From Kitasatospora mediocidica KCTC 9733 (lineage in GTDB: Bacteria; Actinomycetota; Actinomycetes; Streptomycetales; Streptomycetaceae): a DNA stretch of 64,000 nt. Position 1 is the stretch's first letter. Every line of letters begins with the position of its first letter. The stretch spans positions 1,178,001 to 1,242,000 of the forward strand of contig NZ_JQLN01000004.1 in NCBI RefSeq assembly GCF_000744225.1. The letters are read 5' to 3'. The notes below the pieces were generated by a model, which saw only the letters and a list, made by a program, of their open reading frames with translations, did no database searches and was not told where the DNA came from. Shown one piece after another: positions 26,527-35,584 of the stretch. A program made the position numbers and the translations under genes.

Positions 26527-27711
26527 ATGCCCGGAACCACCGCCGCCGACCTTGGCCGCCGGATCGCCACCATCCGCCACGCCCGCGGCCTCACCCAAGA
26601 CCAGCTCGCCACCACGGCGCTCGTCTCACCCAGCACGATCCGCAAAATCGAGCAGGGCCGACGCGCCCCCAGCGACGACGTCCTCCACGCCATCGCCACC
26701 GCCCTCGGCACCACCCCCGACCACCTCCTCGAAGGCCCGGGGCACACCGACAGCCGCGTCCACGCCGCGATCCCCGCGATCCGGGCCGTCATCGCCACGT
26801 ACGACCTGCCCGACGCAGTGCCGCTCCGCCCGCTCGGACAGCTCGCCACCGCCGTGCAGGTCGTCGTAGGGCAACGCGTGAACGCGGAATACGCCCGCCT
26901 CACCGCCAACATTGCGCCGCTCCTCGCCGAGCTTCAGTACGCCGTCCAGCAGCACAACGGGGCAGACCGCCAGCAGGCCGCCACGCTCCTCGCCGCCACC
27001 TACCGGGCCGCCGACGCCGCCGCGTACAAGCACGGCCACACCGACCTGTCGGGGCGCCTCGTCGAGCTGATCCGCTGGGCCGCCGACATTGCCGAAGACC
27101 CCGCCCTACGGGCCGCCGCCGCGTACGTCCGCACCGAGACGTTCTTCGCCAGCCGGATACTCCCCGCCGGCCTACGAGCCCTCCAGACCGCCATCGACGA
27201 CGCGCCAGCACCCAACACCGAACAACTCCAAGCCGCCATCGGCGCCCTCCACATGCGCGCAGCCGTCGTCGCCGGCCGCATGCACGACCCCGATACCGCC
27301 CACACCCACCTCGCCGAAGCCGCCACCCTCACCACCAACATCCGCGAAGGGATCTACCACGGCACCGCCGTCGGCCCCGACTCCCTCCAAATCCACCGCC
27401 TCGCCGTCGCCGTCGAACTCGGCGACGCCCCCGGCCTCAACACCGCGGTCCGCGCCGCCAGCACCTGGCAACCACCACGCGACCTACCGTCAGAACGCCG
27501 CTCCCACTACTACATCGACCTGGCGCGCGCCCAGATGCAGCTCGGCCGCCGCCAGCACGCCCGGGAGTCCCTGCAAGTAGCCCGCCGGATCGCCCCGCAG
27601 CACGTCCGCGAGCACGGCCAGGTCCGGGCCGAGCTCGCGACCCTCGTCCGGCTCGACCGCACCAGGGACGAACAGCTCCTCGCGTTCGCACGGTGGGCCC
27701 GCGCCATCTGA
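26527..27711 (+). CDS. XRE-family regulator with TPR-like sensor domain
   Basis: 394 aa. ATG chosen because the XRE helix-turn-helix starts at once: 'LGRRIATIRHARGLTQDQLATTALVSPSTIRKIEQGRRAP' (~9-48). The remaining ~300 residues are Ala/Arg/Leu-rich helix pairs in a TPR-like pattern (AAATLLAATYRAADAAAYK, ALHMRAAVVAGRMHDPDTAHTHLAEAA, RSHYYIDLARAQMQLGRRQHARESL). Such proteins often sense a peptide or small ligand. A 9-bp inverted repeat follows its stop. Confidence 0.8.
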   Translation: MPGTTAADLGRRIATIRHARGLTQDQLATTALVSPSTIRKIEQGRRAPSDDVLHAIATALGTTPDHLLEGPGHTDSRVHAAIPAIRAVIATYDLPDAVPLRPLGQLATAVQVVVGQRVNAEYARLTANIAPLLAELQYAVQQHNGADRQQAATLLAATYRAADAAAYKHGHTDLSGRLVELIRWAADIAEDPALRAAAAYVRTETFFASRILPAGLRALQTAIDDAPAPNTEQLQAAIGALHMRAAVVAGRMHDPDTAHTHLAEAATLTTNIREGIYHGTAVGPDSLQIHRLAVAVELGDAPGLNTAVRAASTWQPPRDLPSERRSHYYIDLARAQMQLGRRQHARESLQVARRIAPQHVREHGQVRAELATLVRLDRTRDEQLLAFARWARAI

Positions 27712-27712
27712 C

Positions 27713-27733
27713 GGTGACACACACTGTGTCACC
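27713..27733. promoter_or_regulatory. perfect 9-bp inverted repeat, operator candidate
   Basis: GGTGACACA (27713-27721), CAC, TGTGTCACC (27725-27733), ending 20 bases before the next ATG. The position and symmetry suit a repressor operator for the three small genes downstream; a short terminator hairpin is the alternative. Confidence 0.5.
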
Positions 27734-27753
27734 CGGCCCCCCTTCACGCCGCC

Positions 27754-27978
27754 ATGATCGAGGACGTGACAGCGAACCAGGAATCCCCCGACGCTGAACC
27801 GCCCATCCAGGACGCCATCAGCCCCGTACGCCTCCACGGCGAAGCCTGCATCCACTGCGGCACCACCGACGGCCCCCTCGCCCCCGCCGGCCACCGGTAC
27901 ACGCCGGCCGGTAGCACCCAGCTCGGCTGGCCCGTCGTCGCCTGCCCCGAGCACGCGCACCTGGAGGCCGGCCAATGA
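27754..27978 (+). CDS. small Cys/His-motif protein
   Basis: 74 aa. 'CIHCGTTDGPLAPAGHRYT' followed by 'GWPVVACPEHAHL' gives a C-x2-C ... H ... C-x2-H set that could bind zinc. A paralogue with the same layout lies at 41782-42081. Its stop overlaps the next ATG (AATGA). Short proteins of this type are common beside Streptomyces XRE regulators; function unknown. Confidence 0.6.
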   Translation: MIEDVTANQESPDAEPPIQDAISPVRLHGEACIHCGTTDGPLAPAGHRYTPAGSTQLGWPVVACPEHAHLEAGQ

Positions 27979-28157
27979 TCAACCAGCAGCCTGCCCTCTC
28001 CGTCCACTACGACCCCGAGCACGACAGCTGGGGCATCCGCGCATCACACCCCGCCGCCGAACCCGGCCCGTGGATCAGCGACCAGCGCTGGCACATCCAC
28101 ACCGACGCATGGCTCCACAAGAGGAAGCTCCTCGATGCGGCCAGGGGCAGCCAGTGA
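27975..28157 (+). CDS. small hypothetical protein
   Basis: 60 aa, ATG overlapping the upstream stop, GGAGGCC ribosome binding site. Sequence is 'YDPEHDSWGIRASHPAAEPGPWISDQRWHIHTDAWLHKRKLL', rich in Trp and His. Coupled to both neighbours by start/stop overlap, so it is probably translated. I do not recognise a family. Confidence 0.5.
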   Translation: MINQQPALSVHYDPEHDSWGIRASHPAAEPGPWISDQRWHIHTDAWLHKRKLLDAARGSQ

Positions 28158-28372
28158 ACGCGGAGCCCCGACTCGTCTCCGGGATCTGCCAGGACTGCGG
28201 CGCCTGGACCGCCGGCCGGTTCGTCAGGGCCATCCCGGCGAACAGCGGGCCTGGCGTCGACGTCGTCACGCACGGCATCGGGACCTGCCCGAAGCCGCGC
28301 CGTCAGCGCCCAGCGGTCCCTGGCGGCCTGTCATCCGGTAGGAGCCGTGCTGACGGCACGTCGAGGCCGTAG
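28154..28372 (+). CDS. small hypothetical protein with CxxC motif
   Basis: 72 aa, GTG overlapping the previous stop (GTGA). 'ICQDCGAWTAGRFVRAIPANSGPGVDVVTHGIGTC' has a C-x2-C pair, a later His and a third Cys. The C-terminal ~20 residues overlap the end of the opposing repressor gene and look less constrained. Third member of a coupled trio of small genes. Confidence 0.45.
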   Translation: MNAEPRLVSGICQDCGAWTAGRFVRAIPANSGPGVDVVTHGIGTCPKPRRQRPAVPGGLSSGRSRADGTSRP

Positions 28373-28569
28373 GCGATCCGGGCGAGCTGGTCGACGCTGA
28401 TCGGGTAGTGGCCATTCTCGGCCCGGCTGATCGTCTTCACGTCGACGCCGATCCGCTCGGCAAGCTGCAGCTGGCTCAGGCCCCGCTGGTGACGGAGTGT
28501 GCGGATGCGCTCGCCGACGTCCCAGCGGTGTCGCTGGAGCCATGCGGGGAGATCATCATCGGCGGGCAC
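28303..28569 (-). CDS. XRE-family DNA-binding regulator
   Basis: 88 aa, leftward. A compact helix-turn-helix protein: 'VGERIRTLRHQRGLSQLQLAERIGVDVKTISRAENGHYPISVDQLARIAYGLDVP' (~18-72) is a full XRE domain and little else is present. Leftward orientation at the prophage edge and a perfect 14-bp palindrome 37 bases upstream of its start suggest an autoregulated repressor. Whether it controls lysogeny is not shown. Confidence 0.75.
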   Translation of the reverse strand: MPADDDLPAWLQRHRWDVGERIRTLRHQRGLSQLQLAERIGVDVKTISRAENGHYPISVDQLARIAYGLDVPSARLLPDDRPPGTAGR

Positions 28570-28942
28570 CCGTCAACGCTGGTCGATTGATCATCGCGGA
28601 GTCTGTACCACATGTGGTAGATCTGAGCGGGATTGCCAGTCAGCAACCACCATCAATGTCCTCATTTAACCCATCCGACCCACATGTCCACTAGCTCCCC
28701 ACTCCAGTCGAACAGCCGATAACAGGTCGGCGACGGCCGTAGCCCTACGAACGGTCATATGCCAAGGTGAAGAGGCCGGAAGCGCACTTCCGCTTCCCAC
28801 TCCGCGCCCACCCCACGTCGAACAAAAACACCATTCCGCCACACCACCCCCCAAGCACGGCGGAATAACCGGCGCGACTCCCCCGCGCCCCCGCGGCGTC
28901 AGCGCACACCCGCGGGGAACACAAAGCGCACCTGGATCTCCG
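28570..28942. other. non-coding right-edge region of the prophage
   Basis: About 370 bp with no convincing gene. It holds the promoter side of the leftward repressor, a palindrome at 28606-28619 and a less GC-rich stretch near 28640-28780. Short frames here have no ribosome binding site. Confidence 0.5.
28606..28619. promoter_or_regulatory. 14-bp palindrome upstream of the XRE repressor
   Basis: TACCACATGTGGTA is perfectly self-complementary and lies 37 bases upstream of the repressor start, a good place for an operator of that protein. Confidence 0.5.
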
Positions 28943-29170
28943 TTGAACCACCCTCACGAACTGGCCCCCTCGAACCGGTGCCTGCGCTCACAGGCTCAGC
29001 AGATGCGCCTCCGGCTCGCCAAGTCCCGACTGGAGCAGACCCTCACGGCTGACCTGGGCGCACAGGAGCCGGCCACGCTGCTCTTCATCGTCGACAGGCT
29101 GAGTCACGCACTGGAGGATGTGATCAAGCTCGTAGAGGAAGGCTGTTCAGACGGCCCTCAGGCCAGCTAG
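28943..29170 (+). CDS. possible small helical protein at the prophage edge
   Basis: 75 aa with a TTG start and only a weak GGA upstream. Sequence is amphipathic helix throughout (CLRSQAQQMRLRLAKSRLEQTLTADL, LLFIVDRLSHALEDVIKLVEEG), which reads like real protein rather than noise. It would end just before the att junction. Doubtful because of the start. Confidence 0.35.
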   Translation: MNHPHELAPSNRCLRSQAQQMRLRLAKSRLEQTLTADLGAQEPATLLFIVDRLSHALEDVIKLVEEGCSDGPQAS

Positions 29171-30656
29171 CCCCTGCCCAGCGCGCATCTCTGACATGTC
29201 GTCCAATGCAGAAACTGTTATCGAAGAGCCGCACCACGATCCGCACGCTGTCGCGCAGCGCCCGGGCCTCCAGCGCCGCCTCCAGGTTGACCGCGTCGTC
29301 GTTGGTCACCGCGACCACCGCCCGGCTGTGCTGCGCCCGGGCCCGGCGCAGCTGGTCCTCCAGCGGGCCCTCACCGACCAGGACGGGTATCCCCAGCGCC
29401 CGCACCGCCGCGATCCCGCGCGCCTGCGGATCGCGCTCCACACAGGCCACCGGCACCCCGAACTCCCGCATCAGGGTGGCCACCCTGGTCCCGACGTTGC
29501 CGAGCCCGACCACCACCACGTGCTGGCGCAGGCCCGCACTCGGGCTCTTCGGCAGCCCGCGCCGCCCGGAGGCGAGGATCTCGACCATGATCGCGGTGGC
29601 CACCGGGACGAAGGTGATGCCGCAGAAGGTGATGACCACCTGCGCCACCCGCTGCCAGCCGCCGCCGGTCCCGCCGGTCGGGTCGCCGTACTGGTCCGGC
29701 TGGGCGGCTCCGGCCATGTCGAGCAGGGTGACGTAGACCGTCCAGCCGAAGTCCCGGTTGAAGTACCAGACGACGCCGAACGAGGCGGCGATGGCCGCGA
29801 AGGCGGTGAAGAGCACCAGCCGGATCCGGGCGCTGGTGAAGTAGCGCAGGGTGTCGAGCAGGCGGTATCTCAGCCGGGAGGGCCAGGAGACCCACAGCGG
29901 CGGTTCGGTGGCCAGCGTCTGCAACACGGCCACACTGCCGTCGTCGCCCGCCTCCTGACCCGCCGTCCGCATGCCCACCGCGATCGGGCCGCCCTCGCCG
30001 AAGGCGTTGGCCAGGCGGATGAAGTCACCGGAGGCGGGCCCGGTGTCCGGCAGCAGGCGCAGCCGGGTCAGGTCCTGACGGTCTATCCGGTCGGCGGCCA
30101 CGCACAGGTGGCCGGCGGTGATGTCGGCGTCGTACGCGACGTAGAGGAAACGGTCGCCCACCTGGACGGAGTTGGGGCGGGCCAACGCGCCGTTGGCGAA
30201 GGCGGGCGCGGCGGTGGCGGAGCCGGAGAGCGCGGCGCAGTTCTTCAGCAGCTTCTGGATCTGTTCGCCGAGCCGCTGGTTGTACATCCGCAGCACGATC
30301 CGGATCTCCGGGTTGCAGCCCTGGGCGCTGAGCGCGGCATGGATGTTGGCCTGGTCGTCACCGTCCACCAGCGCGATACCGCGCGCGGTCCCCGCACAGG
30401 CCTCCCGCAACGCCTCCTCGGTGACGCCGCTGTACTCCAGGACGGCGGTGACGCCGTCGAGCCGCTCGATCCGGGGCGCGTGGTCACGGTTGCGGTCGGG
30501 CACGATCGCCAACACCGGTACCTCGTAGTGCTCGACGAGTTCGAGGATCAGCCGATGGGCCAGGGCGTTGCCGCCACACACGATGTAGTGGTCGCTGTAT
30601 ACGACCGGCTGGAGCGCCTCACTGACCGGCGGCGCCCCCCGTCCTGCCTCTGTCAT
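29124..30656 (-). pseudogene. TrkA-N (RCK) ion-channel protein, 3' end replaced at prophage junction
   Basis: Leftward, ~510 aa from the ATG at 30656 (an upstream ATG at 30704 is possible). The N-terminal NAD-binding domain starts 'YSDHYIVCGGNALAHRLILELVEHY'; 'SARIRLVLFTAFAAIAASFGVVWYF' and 'VAQVVITFCGITFVPVATAIMVEIL' are membrane segments around a pore-like region; a second Rossmann domain begins 'QHVVVVGLGNVGTRVATLMREFG'. The second domain stops at 'VRIVVRLFDNSF'; normally it continues for some 70-100 residues. The last ~29 residues (CIGRHVRDARWAG...) have no family character and are encoded by prophage-side DNA. Probably non-functional or altered in the lysogen. Confidence 0.7.
29171..29215. 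other. inferred right attachment junction (attR) of the prophage
   Basis: Homology to the channel gene on the minus strand breaks at about 29,205-29,215, and on the left side only prophage-edge DNA is found. No tRNA is present, so integration appears to be into a coding sequence, as many actinophage serine integrases do. The core cannot be fixed without the left junction. Confidence 0.55.
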
Positions 30657-30787
30657 AGCTCTGGATGCTACTGGCGATCGGTCGTCGAGGAGCCGGATCA
30701 TCATCTTGAACCTGTTCGGCGGGCTGCGTAGAGTCGGTGTCGCGAGCCAATTGAACACGTTCAAGACCGCCGCGAAGGAGCGCATCC

Positions 30788-31324
30788 ATGCGACTGACCG
30801 CATCGCCGACCTTCAGCTACGTCGAAGTCGGCGCCGTCACCCGACCCGGCCCGCTGCCCGCCGGCTACCACCACCTGCGCCGGGAGGCGTTGATCGGCTA
30901 CGGCCGCGACGTCCTGGAGGCGGCCGGCGAGGCCGTCACCACGCTGCGGATGCACCGCGCCGCCGGGGTCCGGGTGCGCACCGGGCTGGGACCGGGCGCG
31001 CCGCGCGTGACGGCGGGCACCGAGGTGGTGTGCGGGATCGGGTTCGGGCCGCTGCGCCTCGACGCGCCGTGCCGGGTGGTCTGGTGCGGCCACGAGGCGG
31101 ACCGGATCGGCTTCTCGTACGGCACCCGGCCCGGCCACCCCGAATGCGGCGAGGAGTCGTTCGTCGTCGACCTGCGGGCGGACGGCTCGGTCTGGTTCAC
31201 CGTCACTGCCTTCAGCCGGCCGGGCCGTTGGTACACCAGGATGGCCGGGCCGATCGTCCCGCTCTTCCAGCGCGCGTACGCCTGGCGCTGCGCGAGCACC
31301 CTGCGCCGGCTGGCGGCCGGCTGA
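30788..31324 (+). CDS. DUF1990 family protein
   Basis: 178 aa, ATG behind GAAGGAG. The DUF1990 pattern is clear: 'FSYVEVGAVTRPGPLPAGYHHLRREALIGYGRDVLEAAGEAV' at the start, 'EVVCGIGFGPLRLDAPCRVVW' in the middle, 'GFSYGTRPGHPECGEESFVV' and a C-terminal 'FSRPGRWYTRMAGPIVPLFQRAYAWR'. Family function is unknown. Divergent from the interrupted channel gene. Confidence 0.85.
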   Translation: MRLTASPTFSYVEVGAVTRPGPLPAGYHHLRREALIGYGRDVLEAAGEAVTTLRMHRAAGVRVRTGLGPGAPRVTAGTEVVCGIGFGPLRLDAPCRVVWCGHEADRIGFSYGTRPGHPECGEESFVVDLRADGSVWFTVTAFSRPGRWYTRMAGPIVPLFQRAYAWRCASTLRRLAAG

Positions 31325-31465
31325 TCCCCGAGCAGCCGACCCCACGTCATGTCCCCTACCTAGACGACCTCCTGACAACCCGTGGTCGATCTGCTTAGCT
31401 GATCGACGTCCGGAAGTCGGCGCCGTGCGCACTGCGCCAGCGCGCCCACCCCAGGAGGCCGTCCG

Positions 31466-32719
31466 ATGGAACCGTCCGTGGAGCCCGACCGCTGTCCGTT
31501 CGCCATCGACCTCACCGGCCGCGACATCCACGGCGAGGCGGCCCGTATCCACCAGGACGGACCGGTGGCCAGGGTGGAGCTCCCGGGCGGCGTGGTCGCC
31601 TGGTCGGTGGGCAGCCAGGCGCTGGTCAAGCAGCTGCTGACCGACCCCCGGGTCTCCAAGAACGCCCGGGAGCACTGGACCGCCTTCCGCAACGGCGAGA
31701 TCGGCCCCGACTGGCCGCTCTACGTCTGGGTCGCGGTGGAGAACATGTTCACCGCCTACGGCAGCGAGCACCGCCGCCTGCGCACGCTGCTCTCCGGCGC
31801 GTTCACCGTCCGGCGCACCGAGGCGATGCGCCCGCGGATCGAGCAGATCGTCACCGAGCTGCTGGACGGCCTCGAGGCGACCGAGCCCGGCGCCGCCGCG
31901 GACCTGCGCGAGGGATACGCGTACCCGATCCCGATCCAGGTGATCTGCGAGCTGTTCGGCGTCCCGGACGAGCTGCGCGAGGGCATGCGGACCTGCGTGG
32001 ACGCCTTCTTCGCCACCACGACCACCCCGGAGGCCGCCCAGGCCAACGTGGTCGAGATGTACCGCATCCTCGGCGAACTGGTCGCGCTCAAGCGCAAGGA
32101 ACCGGCCGAGGACCTGACCAGCCTGCTGATCGCCGCCCGGGCCGACGAGGAGGACGGCGCGGGCGCCCAGCTCAGCGAGGCCGAACTGATCGACACCCTG
32201 ATGCTGATGGTCAGCGCCGGCCACGAGACCACCGTCAACCTGCTGGACAACGCCATCCACCTGCTGCTCACCCACCCCGAACAACTGGCCCTGGTCCGCG
32301 CGGGGAAGGCGTCCTGGAACGACGTGATCGAGGAGACCCTACGGGTACGGGCTCCCGTGGCCAGCCTGCCGCTGCGCTACGCGGTGGAGGACATCCAGGC
32401 CGGCGACGTGCTGATCCGCAAGGGCGAGGCGATCCTGATCGGCTACGCCGCCGTCGGCCGCGATCCGCAGGCCCACCCGGACCGGCCGGAGGCGTTCGAC
32501 CTGCTGCGTCCCGGCAAGGAGCACCTCTCCTTCGGCCATGGCGTGCACTTCTGCGCGGGTGCGCCGCTGGCCCGGCTGGAGGCGGCGATCGCCCTGCCGG
32601 CCCTCTTCGAGCGGTTCCCGCAGCTCAGCCTGGCCGAGGGCGACCTCGGACACGTCGAGTCCTTCATCTCCAACGGCCACCTGACGCTCCCCGCGGTGCT
32701 CCGCCCGGCGGCCGGCTGA
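31466..32719 (+). CDS. cytochrome P450
   Basis: 417 aa, ATG behind CCAGGAGG. I-helix 'AGHETT' (~251-256), K-helix 'EETLR' (~290), and the haem loop '[15 protein letters not shown]' with proximal Cys363 are all present. Class I soluble bacterial P450 of the CYP105/107 type; it needs a ferredoxin partner not encoded next to it. No biosynthetic genes adjoin, so it may be a lone tailoring or detoxifying enzyme. Confidence 0.9.
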   Translation: MEPSVEPDRCPFAIDLTGRDIHGEAARIHQDGPVARVELPGGVVAWSVGSQALVKQLLTDPRVSKNAREHWTAFRNGEIGPDWPLYVWVAVENMFTAYGSEHRRLRTLLSGAFTVRRTEAMRPRIEQIVTELLDGLEATEPGAAADLREGYAYPIPIQVICELFGVPDELREGMRTCVDAFFATTTTPEAAQANVVEMYRILGELVALKRKEPAEDLTSLLIAARADEEDGAGAQLSEAELIDTLMLMVSAGHETTVNLLDNAIHLLLTHPEQLALVRAGKASWNDVIEETLRVRAPVASLPLRYAVEDIQAGDVLIRKGEAILIGYAAVGRDPQAHPDRPEAFDLLRPGKEHLSFGHGVHFCAGAPLARLEAAIALPALFERFPQLSLAEGDLGHVESFISNGHLTLPAVLRPAAG

Positions 32720-32826
32720 CCCGGCCAGCACAGGGCCGGGGCCCCGCCAACCGCCGCCCCGCCGGTCGCACTTACGCTGATCGAGGGCAGACGCACTGTC
32801 AGAGAACCGACCGACGGAGGACGGCG

Positions 32827-33690
32827 ATGGACCAGCAGGACGGCACCGGACGGCTGCTCGCCATCAGCGACCTGCACGTCGCCTACGAGGCCAACCGGGC
32901 GCACGCCGACCAGCTGCGCCCCACCTCACCGCAGGACTGGCTGCTGGTGGCCGGCGACATCGGCGAGCAGGTCGCCGACATCGAGCATGTGCTGCGCGTC
33001 CTCGCCGGCCGCTTCGCGCAGGTGGTCTGGGTGCCCGGCAACCACGAGCTGTGGTCGCCGGGCCATGACCCGGTGCAGTTGCGCGGGGAGCAGCGTTACC
33101 GTCATCTGGTGGAGATCTGCCGGGAGTTGGGCGTGATCACGCCGGAGGATCCGTACCCGGTGTTCCGCGGCGAGGGCGGCCCGGTGGTGATCGTCCCGCT
33201 CTTCCTGCTGTACGACTACACCTTCCGTCCGGCCGGCGCCACCACCAAGGAGGAGGCGCTGGAGATCGCCTACGCCGCCGGCGTGGTCTGCGCGGACGAG
33301 CACCTGCTGCACCCCGACCCGTATCCGAGCCGGGACGACTGGTGCCGGGCCCGGGTGGAGCTGACCGAGAAGCGGCTGACCACCGAGCTGGACGGCAGCC
33401 TGCCCGTGGTCTTCGTCAACCACTACCCGCTGGTGCGCACGCCGATGGACGTCCTGCACCACCCGGAGTTCGCGCAGTGGTGCGGCACCGAGCTGACCGC
33501 CGACTGGCACACCCGGTACCGTACGGCCGCCATGGTCTACGGCCACCTGCACATCCCGCGCACCACCTACTACGACGGCGTGCGCTTCGAGGAGGTCTCG
33601 GTCGGCTACCCGCGCGAGTGGCGACGCTGGGGCGAACAGCCTCCGCAGCCCCGGCAGATCCTGCCGGGGCCCAGCACGCAAAGGCACTAG
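32827..33690 (+). CDS. metallophosphoesterase
   Basis: 287 aa, ATG behind GACGGAGG. Full calcineurin-like set: 'SDLHVAYE' (~16), 'AGDIGEQ' (~43), 'GNHELW' (~74), 'VNHYPLVR' (~200) and 'VYGHLHIPR' (~238-246). Cytosolic binuclear metal phosphatase, substrate unknown. In many Streptomyces this gene type lies beside a phosphopantetheinyl transferase, but none is seen here. Confidence 0.85.
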   Translation: MDQQDGTGRLLAISDLHVAYEANRAHADQLRPTSPQDWLLVAGDIGEQVADIEHVLRVLAGRFAQVVWVPGNHELWSPGHDPVQLRGEQRYRHLVEICRELGVITPEDPYPVFRGEGGPVVIVPLFLLYDYTFRPAGATTKEEALEIAYAAGVVCADEHLLHPDPYPSRDDWCRARVELTEKRLTTELDGSLPVVFVNHYPLVRTPMDVLHHPEFAQWCGTELTADWHTRYRTAAMVYGHLHIPRTTYYDGVRFEEVSVGYPREWRRWGEQPPQPRQILPGPSTQRH

Positions 33691-33692
33691 AC

Positions 33693-34466
33693 CTACAACC
33701 CGTGCTCGTGCAGCGGACCGACCCGCAGGCCCTGCTCCGCGCACAGCTCCAGCAGCCGGGGCAGCGCGCCGAGCGCCGAACGCCAGGCTCCGGGCGCGGA
33801 GGTGACGTCCGAGTCGTGCAGCAGGAGCGTGCCGCCGGCCAGCGGTGCGCGGGTCAGCGTGCTCAGCACCGAGTCGGGCGTGGCACGCGAGGTCCAGTCC
33901 TGACCCCAGTGCGTCCAGAGCACCGGGGTGAGCCCGCACTCGCGGGCCGCGTACAGCGCGGAGGCGGTCAGCACCCCGTACGGCGGGCGGTACCAGCGCG
34001 GCGACTGACCGGTGATGTCGGCCACCAGCTCGCGGGTGCGCGCCACGTCGTCGCGGGTGGCCCACGGCGTGCGGATCAGCAGCGGCTTGTGCCGCCAGCC
34101 GTGCACGGCGACCTCGTGCCCGGCGTCCACCAGTCGGCGGCCCAGGTCGGGGGAGCGCACCAGCATCCGGCCGAGCACGAAGAAGGTCGCCCGGACGTCG
34201 GCCTTCTCCAGCTCCTTCAGGAAGAGCGGGGTGGAGTCGGGGTCGGGGCCGTCGTCGAAGGTCAGCGCCACGTGCCCGGGGTCGCCGGGACCGCTCAGGC
34301 CCGGGGCGAGCAGCGGGCGCAGCGGGGCCAGCGAGGTGAGCGCGGGCAGGCTGTGCGCCACCGCGAGGCCACCGGCGACGAGGGCGCCGGCGCGCACGAG
34401 CGTGGTCGAGCGGCTCATCAGGCCACCACCTCCAGGCCTCATCAGGCCGCCATTTCCAGGCTTCAT
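33693..34466 (-). CDS. polysaccharide deacetylase (NodB-type) with N-terminal membrane anchor
   Basis: 257 aa if translated from the first of three ATGs (34466, 34442, 34418), each within a 24-bp repeat with its own GGAGGTGGTGG or similar site; family-like sequence begins at the third. 'RAGALVAGGLAVAHSL' is an N-terminal hydrophobic segment. The NodB domain has 'ALTFDDGPDPDSTP' (catalytic/metal Asp), 'VHGWRHKPLL' (metal His pair) and 'WYRPPYGVLT'. Predicted to remove acetyl groups from cell-envelope glycans outside the membrane. TGATG coupling to the upstream glycosyltransferase suggests one glycolipid or wall-polymer pathway. Confidence 0.85.
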   Translation of the reverse strand: MKPGNGGLMRPGGGGLMSRSTTLVRAGALVAGGLAVAHSLPALTSLAPLRPLLAPGLSGPGDPGHVALTFDDGPDPDSTPLFLKELEKADVRATFFVLGRMLVRSPDLGRRLVDAGHEVAVHGWRHKPLLIRTPWATRDDVARTRELVADITGQSPRWYRPPYGVLTASALYAARECGLTPVLWTHWGQDWTSRATPDSVLSTLTRAPLAGGTLLLHDSDVTSAPGAWRSALGALPRLLELCAEQGLRVGPLHEHGL

Positions 34467-34487
34467 CAGGCCACCACCTCCAGGATC
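34416..34487 (-). repeat. three tandem 24-bp repeats duplicating ribosome binding site and start
   Basis: Units start at 34416, 34440 and 34464 (plus strand), period exactly 24 bp, so the reading frame is kept. Each holds a CTGATG start and GGA(G/A)(G/A)TGG site on the minus strand. The first also carries the glycosyltransferase stop. Confidence 0.85.
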
Positions 34488-35584
34488 GAGGCCGGCGCCT
34501 TCGGGGCGCCGCCGGCCAGGGCGGCTATCGTCTGGTCCGCCGCGGGGGCCGGCGGCGGGAGCGGCACGGTGGCGGTCGCCAGCGTCGCGGCCAGCACCGG
34601 CGCCAGCCGGCTCTCCTCGCGTATCCACACCGCGAGCCCGGCCTCGTCCAGCGCGGCGGCGTTGGTGACCCCGTGCCCGGGCAGGCAACGGTAGCTGACC
34701 ACCGGGACACCGCTGGCCATCGCCTCCAGCGAGGTCAGCCCGCCGGCGTTCTGCACCACCACGTCGGCCGCCCGCAGCAGCGCGGGCATGTCGTCCACCC
34801 AGCCCAGCGCCACGCCGGTGCCGGCCGCGGCCAGCCGCTCGCGCAGCCCCTCGTTGAGCCCGCAGACGGTGACCGGGACGGCCAGGCCGGTGGCCGCGAT
34901 CTCGCGCGCCGCGGCCTCGACCTCCCCCACGCCCCAGGAGCCGGCCACCACCAGCGCCACCGGCCCGTCGGCGGGCAGGCCGAACCGGGCGCGCTCGCGC
35001 AGCCGTTCGGCGGCCGAGCGCACCGGGCGGCAGGCCGGGCCGACCAGTGGTCCGCAGACCTGGACGTCCTTGGCGCCGTGCCGCTGCGCCTGGGCGGCCG
35101 CCACCGGGTGCAGCGCGAGGTGCAGGTCGACGCCGGGCGCGACCCAGAGCGGGTGCACGGACATGTCGGTCAGGAAGGTGACCACCGGCACGTTGAGCCC
35201 ACCGCGCCGGCGCAGCCGCCCGAGCGCCTGGCTGGCCAGCGGGTACGTGGAGACCACCGCGGCGACGTCCGGCCCGACCACCGCCCTGGTGCGCCGGGCA
35301 GCGGCGAGCGCGGACAGCCAACCCACCAGCGCGGCCGAGGGCCGGAACCGTTCCAGGCCCCGCAGCAGCCAGCCCCAGGCCCACGGCGCCACCTGCAGCT
35401 CCAGCGCGTAGCTGCCGCGCAGCAGCCGGCCGCAGCCGCGCGGCAGCAGGTCCAGGAAGTCGTGGCATTCGGCCTCGAATCCGGCCGCCTGCAGACGGCG
35501 GACCAGCTCACCCGCCGCACCGTCGTGGCCGGCTCCCACGCTCGCGGACACGACGGTGATCCGGTTCGGCTCTCTCGACCGCAT
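34466..35584 (-). CDS. MGDG-synthase-like glycosyltransferase (GT28 family)
   Basis: 372 aa, ATG at 35584 behind AAGGAG. 'ITVVSASVGAGHDGAAGELVRRL' (~7-29) is the MGDG synthase N-domain signature, and 'VVVQNAGGLTSLEAMASGVPVVSYRCLPGHGVTNAAALDEAG' (~280-320) the nucleotide-sugar binding part. Such enzymes put hexoses on diacylglycerol at the membrane; related ones act in antibiotic self-protection. Overlaps the deacetylase start (TGATG), so the two are an operon. Confidence 0.8.
   Translation of the reverse strand: MRSREPNRITVVSASVGAGHDGAAGELVRRLQAAGFEAECHDFLDLLPRGCGRLLRGSYALELQVAPWAWGWLLRGLERFRPSAALVGWLSALAAARRTRAVVGPDVAAVVSTYPLASQALGRLRRRGGLNVPVVTFLTDMSVHPLWVAPGVDLHLALHPVAAAQAQRHGAKDVQVCGPLVGPACRPVRSAAERLRERARFGLPADGPVALVVAGSWGVGEVEAAAREIAATGLAVPVTVCGLNEGLRERLAAAGTGVALGWVDDMPALLRAADVVVQNAGGLTSLEAMASGVPVVSYRCLPGHGVTNAAALDEAGLAVWIREESRLAPVLAATLATATVPLPPPAPAADQTIAALAGGAPKAPASILEVVA

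Noticed and set aside
25857..28569. HAD plus XRE genes as a toxin-antitoxin or defence system
   Set aside because: Neither the phosphatase nor the small Cys proteins show toxin features; a regulatory cassette is the simpler reading.
28666..28957. Leftward short frames at the prophage edge
   Set aside because: Trp/Cys/Gly-rich sequence without a ribosome binding site, overlapping each other.
29196..30731. 511-codon plus-strand frame
   Set aside because: Shadow of the channel gene; Arg/Asp/Val composition without domains, while the minus strand has clear Rossmann and membrane motifs.
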